This document shows, one piece after another, positions 1-5,740 of a stretch of DNA of 5,740 bases (position 1 is the first letter of the stretch; each line of letters opens with the position of its first letter). The stretch covers positions 1 to 5,740 of the forward strand of contig JAJXWG010000116.1 of NCBI GenBank assembly GCA_021781695.1, written 5' to 3'. Origin of the DNA: Pseudomonadota bacterium. GTDB lineage: Bacteria; Pseudomonadota; Gammaproteobacteria; Burkholderiales; Gallionellaceae. The position numbers and the translations under genes were made by a program. The notes beneath the pieces were generated by a model. The model was not told where the DNA came from. It made no database searches and worked only from the letters and a program-made list of their open reading frames with translations.

Positions 1-687
1 GCGCTGTTGCGCAGCCAGATTGCCGCATACTCTGGGCAGGGACCGGGTGCAGGTGAGCGTCTGGTTCGTCCTGAGATGAAACTCGATGCGGCAATCGGTC
101 TGCCCGATCAGCTGCCGGCCAACCTGATCGGTCGTCGCCCTGATGTGCTGGCGCATCGCTGGCAGGTGGAGGCTGCCAGAAACAGCATCGAAGGCGCGAA
201 GGCGGCTTTTTATCCCAACGTCAATCTGCTTGCCTTTGCGGGCTTTCAGGCACTCGGATTCGAGCAGTTGTTCAGTGCATCGGCGGCGATGGGCGGGGCG
301 GGGCCTGCCATCTCGCTACCCATATTCGACGGTGGGCGCAGGCGCGCCAATCTGTCGGCAAAGACTGCCGCATATGATATTGCCTTGGACAGCTACAACG
401 GACAGCTGGTGCGCGCATTACAGGAAATCTCGGATCAGTTGAACATATTGCAATCGAATGCGAAACAGCGCGCCGAAGCACAAAGCGCGCTTGAATTGTC
501 ACAGAAAACCTGTGCACTGGCGCAGGCAAGCTACCGCGCAGGACTTGGTGCTTATGCGCAGGTGATCGATGCAAATATCGCGATGCTGCAGCAACAGGCG
601 GAACTTGCCAGATATCAGGCGGCAGCGCTGGACGGCTATGCCGGCCTGATGCGATCCCTGGGCGGTGGCGCGCAGGCGGACAGGTGA
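1..687 (+). CDS. Efflux outer-membrane factor, NodT/OprM family (partial, 5' end missing)
   Basis: C-terminal half of a TolC-like outer-membrane channel that lets an inner-membrane pump discharge across the outer membrane. About 228 residues are visible. The frame is open from base 1, so the TTG at 7 is not a real start; the signal peptide, probable lipobox and first structural repeat lie left of the window. Diagnostic of the NodT/OprM family are LPANLIGRRPDVLAHRW (residues about 38-54), the following AFYPNVNL at about 69-76, and GPAISLPIFDGGRRRANL at about 101-118, which marks the second beta-strand region. After that comes a long Ala/Gln-rich helical stretch (about 120-215) with YRAGLGAYAQVIDA, matching the coiled-coil helices of the periplasmic tunnel. 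Full family members are usually 450-500 residues, so roughly half is present. The stop TGA (685-687) lies in the GTGA overlap with the next possible start, which points to one operon with the FUSC transporter. Family assignment is firm; substrate is unknown. Confidence 0.93.
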   Translation, partial: ALLRSQIAAYSGQGPGAGERLVRPEMKLDAAIGLPDQLPANLIGRRPDVLAHRWQVEAARNSIEGAKAAFYPNVNLLAFAGFQALGFEQLFSASAAMGGAGPAISLPIFDGGRRRANLSAKTAAYDIALDSYNGQLVRALQEISDQLNILQSNAKQRAEAQSALELSQKTCALAQASYRAGLGAYAQVIDANIAMLQQQAELARYQAAALDGYAGLMRSLGGGAQADR

Positions 688-688
688 C

Positions 689-694
689 AGGAAG
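689..694 (+). promoter_or_regulatory. Ribosome binding site deciding the FUSC gene start
   Basis: AGGAAG lies just after the stop of the outer-membrane factor and 4 bases before ATG at 699 (6 bases from the AGGA core). The upstream in-frame GTG at 684 has only AGGCGGA at 674-680 with a 3-base spacer. This favours the ATG at 699, although GTG 684 would give the classic 4-base stop/start overlap. Confidence 0.5.
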
Positions 695-698
695 CCAT

Positions 699-2813
699 AT
701 GATTTCGATGTTCATCTCACAAACAGGCAGGCGCCGCATGATGGCTATGCTGCGCGCGGACATGCAGGACTGGTGGAACGAAGAAGCTGTGGTCGCAATG
801 TATATCTTCAAGGTGCTGGCAGCCTGCCTGCTGGCGATGTGGTTGTCGCTCTGGTTTGATCTGCAGCAGCCGCGCACTGCAATGCTCACCACCGCCATCG
901 TCATGCAATCCCTGGCAGGGATGGTTTTTACCAAGAGTCTTTATCGTTTCCTGGGCACGGTTGTCGGCACCGGGGTCTCGTTCCTGCTGATGGGCATGTT
1001 CGTGCAAGATCGCTTTTTCTTCCTGACATGCATGGCGTTATGGATAGGTTTTTGCACCGCAGGCTCCATGCTGTTTAGAAATCATCAGTCCTATGGGTTT
1101 GTGCTGGCAGGATATACGCTTTGTATCGTCGGTTTGCCGTCGGTGCTGAATCCTGAACTGACCTTCAATATCGGAGTGACTCGCATTTCTGAAATTCTGA
1201 CCGGTCTGTTTTCAGCTGCGCTGGTCAGCGAGCTGATCTTTCCGCAGCGCATGTGGGATGTGATGATCGCATCGGTACGCAGGCGTTTTGCGGATTTTTC
1301 CGATCTTTTGCGCTCGTTCGCAACCGGCCCTGCTGCAGTTGGCGTTTCGCAGCCGGCGCTGTTGCGTTTCGTGGGCGATATTTTCAGCCTGGAGTCATTC
1401 CGCGCTTCCACCGTGCTGGAGAGCGATGAGTCGCGCACTCACAGGCTAAGATTAAGCCTGCTCAATGCCGAGTTCATGGAAGTGTCGACCAGTTTCCATG
1501 CGCTGGAGAGATTGCTTGATCAGCAAGGCGATCAAGTCGGCGCAGCCTTGCTTGAACTTTACCGTCCATTGGGCGAGGCATTTTCAATCGATGGACGCAG
1601 TGCGCGCAACGAGCGCGAGGCTGAACAAATCATCCAGAGGCTCAAGGCATTCCGCGAAGGATTTCAGCAGCGCGTCAGTCTGCCGCCTGGCCTTGATGCT
1701 GGCAAACGTCTTGATTTTCATACCGGTGCGGAATTGATACAGCGCTTTTCAGATGAATTGCTGGCATATGCCAGCACTTATGTCGCATTGGATGCCGCTC
1801 GCGGTTCGCAGCTTGCCAAATCTGAAGCGCCGCTTCCCCTGGAAATGCATTTTGACCCGCTGATCGTATTCCTGGCAGGGCTGCGCGGAGCATTGGTTTT
1901 TGTGCTACTGGCCGGGGTATGGATTCTGACCGGATGGACTTCCGGCATCGAGGCGATCACCATCGGAACCGTGACCAGCACCCTGTTTGCCGCTACGCCT
2001 TCACCGACTCGAACCATCAAACAATTCCTCATCGGTGCGTCCATCGCGAGCGTGTTGACCTATATTTGCGATTTTTATCTGCTGGTCGATGCACAGGGCG
2101 TCGAGATGCTGGCGCTGGCGGTGACACCGGCGATAGCTTTGGCTGCGTGGATGACGACAAGGCCCTCAATTGCCATCGTGGGCGCCGGCACCTTTGCCAT
2201 TTTCTTTTCGCATGTCGGATTGAACAGCGGCTATAGTGCCAACCCTGTCTCTTTCCTGAACGATACCGTTGCGGATTTTATCGCCATCCTCGTATCAGGC
2301 GCCATGTACACTCTGATTGACCTTAGCAACAGCAACTGGTCGCGCAGGCGCACAGCCAGGTCGCTGCGGGAACTGGTGATTTCAGCCTGCCGGGACACTA
2401 TGGGGCTGCGCCGTGTCAGACTGGAAAAGCGTGCCCGCGACCTGGTGCAGCGTTCCGGCAGCGCCCAGCGCATGGCTAATGATGAGGACAAGGAGGTCAT
2501 AGACTGGCTGTTGTCGGTTCTTGAAATGGGGCATGCGGTGATTGCACTGCGCGAGCAGATGGCGGAGATTGGGCAGGGCAGTCCTGCCTTGATGGACAGC
2601 CTGAACGCTGTCGCAACGCTTTATGAAGATCCCTCCGCGCAGCACCGCAGGCAAGCGATTGCAAGCCTAGATCAGTCGATGGCGGAAGTATCCGATTCTG
2701 TGCTGGCAAGGCGGTTGCTGACCACGCTGCACTACATGCGCGGCCTGCTGCTGGATGAAAATTCCGTGCTGGCAGCGCCAACGAACAGGAAAGGCAGGAT
2801 GCATGCCGCGTGA
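699..2813 (+). CDS. FUSC-family inner-membrane transporter, AaeB-like aromatic acid exporter
   Basis: Inner-membrane pump component, probably exporting an aromatic carboxylic acid or similar hydrophobic acid. It has 704 residues from ATG 699 (709 from GTG 684); E. coli AaeB has about 655 and YccS about 717. The layout is the FUSC two-half plan. Counting from GTG 684, a hydrophobic block lies at about 37-185, a soluble charged region at 190-390, a second hydrophobic block at 391-547 and a cytoplasmic C-terminal helical region to the end. Family signatures are QPRTAMLTTAIV (61-72), the YRFLGT..G motif (87-95), GFCTAGSMLFRNHQSYGFVL (122-141; AaeB has a similar GFCT...SYAWGLAGYT), the ISEI segment near 168 and ELIFPQR (183-189). 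In the second half, ATPSPTRTIKQFLIG (437-451) repeats the pattern after the first membrane helices. It sits between the outer-membrane factor and the DUF1656/adaptor pair, as expected of the pump of this system. Later ATGs (708, 738, 741) are possible starts, since the first helix begins only near residue 37. The family is confident; the substrate is inference. Confidence 0.92.
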   Translation: MISMFISQTGRRRMMAMLRADMQDWWNEEAVVAMYIFKVLAACLLAMWLSLWFDLQQPRTAMLTTAIVMQSLAGMVFTKSLYRFLGTVVGTGVSFLLMGMFVQDRFFFLTCMALWIGFCTAGSMLFRNHQSYGFVLAGYTLCIVGLPSVLNPELTFNIGVTRISEILTGLFSAALVSELIFPQRMWDVMIASVRRRFADFSDLLRSFATGPAAVGVSQPALLRFVGDIFSLESFRASTVLESDESRTHRLRLSLLNAEFMEVSTSFHALERLLDQQGDQVGAALLELYRPLGEAFSIDGRSARNEREAEQIIQRLKAFREGFQQRVSLPPGLDAGKRLDFHTGAELIQRFSDELLAYASTYVALDAARGSQLAKSEAPLPLEMHFDPLIVFLAGLRGALVFVLLAGVWILTGWTSGIEAITIGTVTSTLFAATPSPTRTIKQFLIGASIASVLTYICDFYLLVDAQGVEMLALAVTPAIALAAWMTTRPSIAIVGAGTFAIFFSHVGLNSGYSANPVSFLNDTVADFIAILVSGAMYTLIDLSNSNWSRRRTARSLRELVISACRDTMGLRRVRLEKRARDLVQRSGSAQRMANDEDKEVIDWLLSVLEMGHAVIALREQMAEIGQGSPALMDSLNAVATLYEDPSAQHRRQAIASLDQSMAEVSDSVLARRLLTTLHYMRGLLLDENSVLAAPTNRKGRMHAA
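2787..2794 (+). promoter_or_regulatory. Ribosome binding site for the DUF1656 gene, inside the end of the FUSC gene
   Basis: AGGAAAGG lies 8 bases before ATG 2803, within the last codons of the transporter gene. It decides the start of the small gene. A longer in-frame reading from ATG 2755 would add 16 hydrophilic residues that the family lacks, and it has no comparable ribosome site. Confidence 0.55.
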
Positions 2814-3000
2814 AATTGCATTGCTTGATGCGTTGGTGCCAACGCTGCTGTTCGCCTTTGTTGCAGCGGGGATCTGTGTGCTGCTGCTGGACTGGCTGTT
2901 TGTCCGTTACGGCATCTATCGACACCTCTGGTATCCGGCGCTGTTTCGCCTGTCCTTGTTTGTCTGCCTGTTCTCAATATTCGGGTTGATGGTTTACTAA
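2803..3000 (+). CDS. DUF1656 small membrane protein, AaeX-like
   Basis: Predicted 65-residue inner-membrane protein with two hydrophobic helices, at about 8-32 and 46-64, joined by a short basic/aromatic loop (FVRYGIYRHLWYPALFR, about 33-49). The N-terminus starts MPREIALLDALVPTLL. The REI/LDxxVP opening, the central RYG..R..W.P.LF pattern and the size of 65-70 residues are typical of DUF1656 proteins such as E. coli AaeX. These are encoded beside FUSC transporters and HlyD adaptors. The molecular role is not established for the family; co-occurrence suggests an accessory part of the pump. The start overlaps the FUSC stop (2811-2813) by 11 bases in a different frame, implying translational coupling. 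Small size and overlap make it easy to miss or start wrongly. The family call rests on pattern plus position, and both agree. Confidence 0.88.
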   Translation: MPREIALLDALVPTLLFAFVAAGICVLLLDWLFVRYGIYRHLWYPALFRLSLFVCLFSIFGLMVY

Positions 3001-3002
3001 AA

Positions 3003-3007
3003 AAGGT
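3003..3007 (+). promoter_or_regulatory. Ribosome binding site for the periplasmic adaptor gene
   Basis: AAGGT sits in the 14-base gap after the DUF1656 stop and ends 7 bases before ATG 3015. It supports that ATG as the start and shows the adaptor has its own ribosome entry, unlike a pure stop/start overlap. Confidence 0.45.
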
Positions 3008-3014
3008 TTCTGAC

Positions 3015-3884
3015 ATGAAAGAACGATCCAAACTGCGCATTTTCATCACCCTGGTGCTGGTTGCGCTGGCCTTTTTTCTCGGGTATCTGCTGTGGACGCA
3101 TTATCAGGATACGCCATGGACAAGAGATGGTCGCGTGCGGGCGGATGTCGTGAACATCGCGCCTGACGTTGCCGGCATCGTGACCGAAGTGGCGGTGCAG
3201 GACAACCAGTTTGTGCATCGCGGCGATCTGTTGTTTCGCATCGACGATGGCCATTATCGCCATGCGCTGGAACAGGCGCGTGCACAACTTGCCCAGCGCA
3301 AACTGATGCTGCAAATAAAGCAGGATCAGGCAGCGCGCCGCGCAGCCGCGGACGATCAGGTGGTGTCAAGAGAAAACCGCGAGGATGCAAAACTCATGGC
3401 CGCCAGCGCAAAGGCGGAGTATGACATCGCACAAGCGGAGTTTGAGCAGGCAAAGCTTGATCTGGAGCGCACCGTGATCCTCGCGCCAGCGGATGGATGG
3501 GTGACCAACCTGCTGGTGCGTCCGGGCGACTTTGCGCTGAAGGGCGCTGCAAAGCTTGCGCTGATAGATCAGCATTCATACTGGATATACGGTTATTTTG
3601 AGGAGCAGAAACTGGCGATGATGCACGTGGGAGATCCGGCGGAAATCCGTCTGTTGAGCAGCAACCGGTTGTTGAAAGGCAAGGTGGAAAGCATCGCGCA
3701 TGGCATCACAGACCGGGACAACCCGACAGACACGCGTTTGCTGGCCAACGTGAACCCGAGCTTCAACTGGGTTCGGCTTGCGCAGCGCGTGCCGGTGCGC
3801 ATCCGTCTGGACAAGGTGCCTGATGATGTCACGTTGGTAGCCGGAATGACCTGTTCGGTTGTGGTAAAGCCCCGGAATCCTTGA
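3015..3884 (+). CDS. HlyD-family periplasmic adaptor (membrane fusion protein), AaeA-like
   Basis: Periplasmic adaptor that would link the FUSC pump to the outer-membrane channel. It has 289 residues; E. coli AaeA has about 310. One N-terminal membrane anchor (residues about 8-27) follows a short basic cytoplasmic start, MKERSK. Next comes TPWTRDGRVRADVVNIAPDV (33-52), close to the [20 protein letters not shown] I recall from AaeA, opening the first lipoyl half-motif (about 45-78). An Ala/Gln/Lys/Glu-rich helical hairpin spans about 80-150. The second lipoyl half, LERTVILAPADGWVTNLLV (150-168), is nearly the same in AaeA. A beta-barrel region with YFEEQKL (194-200) follows, and the C-terminal WVRLAQRVPVRIRLD (252-266) is also an AaeA hallmark. 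It starts 14 bases after DUF1656 and is the last gene of the operon. It ends 3 bases from the convergent uvrB stop. The AaeA subfamily is confident, though a p-hydroxybenzoate substrate should not be assumed. Confidence 0.94.
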   Translation: MKERSKLRIFITLVLVALAFFLGYLLWTHYQDTPWTRDGRVRADVVNIAPDVAGIVTEVAVQDNQFVHRGDLLFRIDDGHYRHALEQARAQLAQRKLMLQIKQDQAARRAAADDQVVSRENREDAKLMAASAKAEYDIAQAEFEQAKLDLERTVILAPADGWVTNLLVRPGDFALKGAAKLALIDQHSYWIYGYFEEQKLAMMHVGDPAEIRLLSSNRLLKGKVESIAHGITDRDNPTDTRLLANVNPSFNWVRLAQRVPVRIRLDKVPDDVTLVAGMTCSVVVKPRNP

Positions 3885-3887
3885 GGG

Positions 3888-5740
<1,853 letters not shown>

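Noticed and set aside
7..9. TTG read as the start of the outer-membrane factor
   Set aside because: The frame is open to base 1, there is no signal peptide after it, and the family's N-terminal half is missing, so the gene is simply cut by the window.
272..934. Open frame of 220 codons on the - strand across the outer-membrane factor/FUSC junction
   Set aside because: It lies antisense to two well-supported genes, and its translation is rich in His/Arg/Cys/Pro with no recognisable domain. It is a shadow frame.
2497..2925. Open frame of 142 codons on the - strand over the FUSC end and DUF1656 gene
   Set aside because: Low-complexity Ser/Ala/Gln/Arg composition and full overlap with recognised genes; no family resemblance.

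Overview
The window comes from a Gram-negative proteobacterium. The evidence is an outer-membrane efflux channel, an inner-membrane pump with its periplasmic adaptor, and a UvrB that closely follows the Escherichia coli protein. GC looks moderately high (mid-50s percent by eye). Protein style suggests Betaproteobacteria, perhaps the Nitrosomonadales/Gallionellaceae side, but that is an impression and not a measured placement.

Left two thirds (1-3884, + strand): one tightly packed efflux operon. In order it holds the C-terminal half of a NodT/OprM-type outer-membrane factor (cut by the left edge), a FUSC-family inner-membrane transporter like AaeB, a 65-residue DUF1656 membrane protein like AaeX, and an AaeA-like HlyD-family periplasmic adaptor. 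The first three genes overlap end to start and the fourth begins 14 bases after the third, so they are very likely co-transcribed and translationally coupled. Together they would form a complete inner membrane-periplasm-outer membrane conduit. Relatives export aromatic carboxylic acids (p-hydroxybenzoate for E. coli AaeAB, fusaric acid for the founding FUSC proteins). The substrate here cannot be read from sequence. The promoter and any regulator (for example a LysR-type protein like AaeR) would lie left of the window.

Right third (3888-5740, - strand): uvrB, the damage-verifying helicase subunit of nucleotide excision repair. It is complete at its C-terminus but cut by the right edge before the Walker A region. 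It converges on the efflux operon with only 3 bases between the stop codons and has no evident functional link to it.

There is no tRNA, rRNA, CRISPR array, insertion sequence or long repeat that I could see, and no non-coding stretch over 20 bases. I found no previously undescribed system. The points most worth a second look are the efflux module's gene order, its overlapping starts and the terminator-poor convergent junction.
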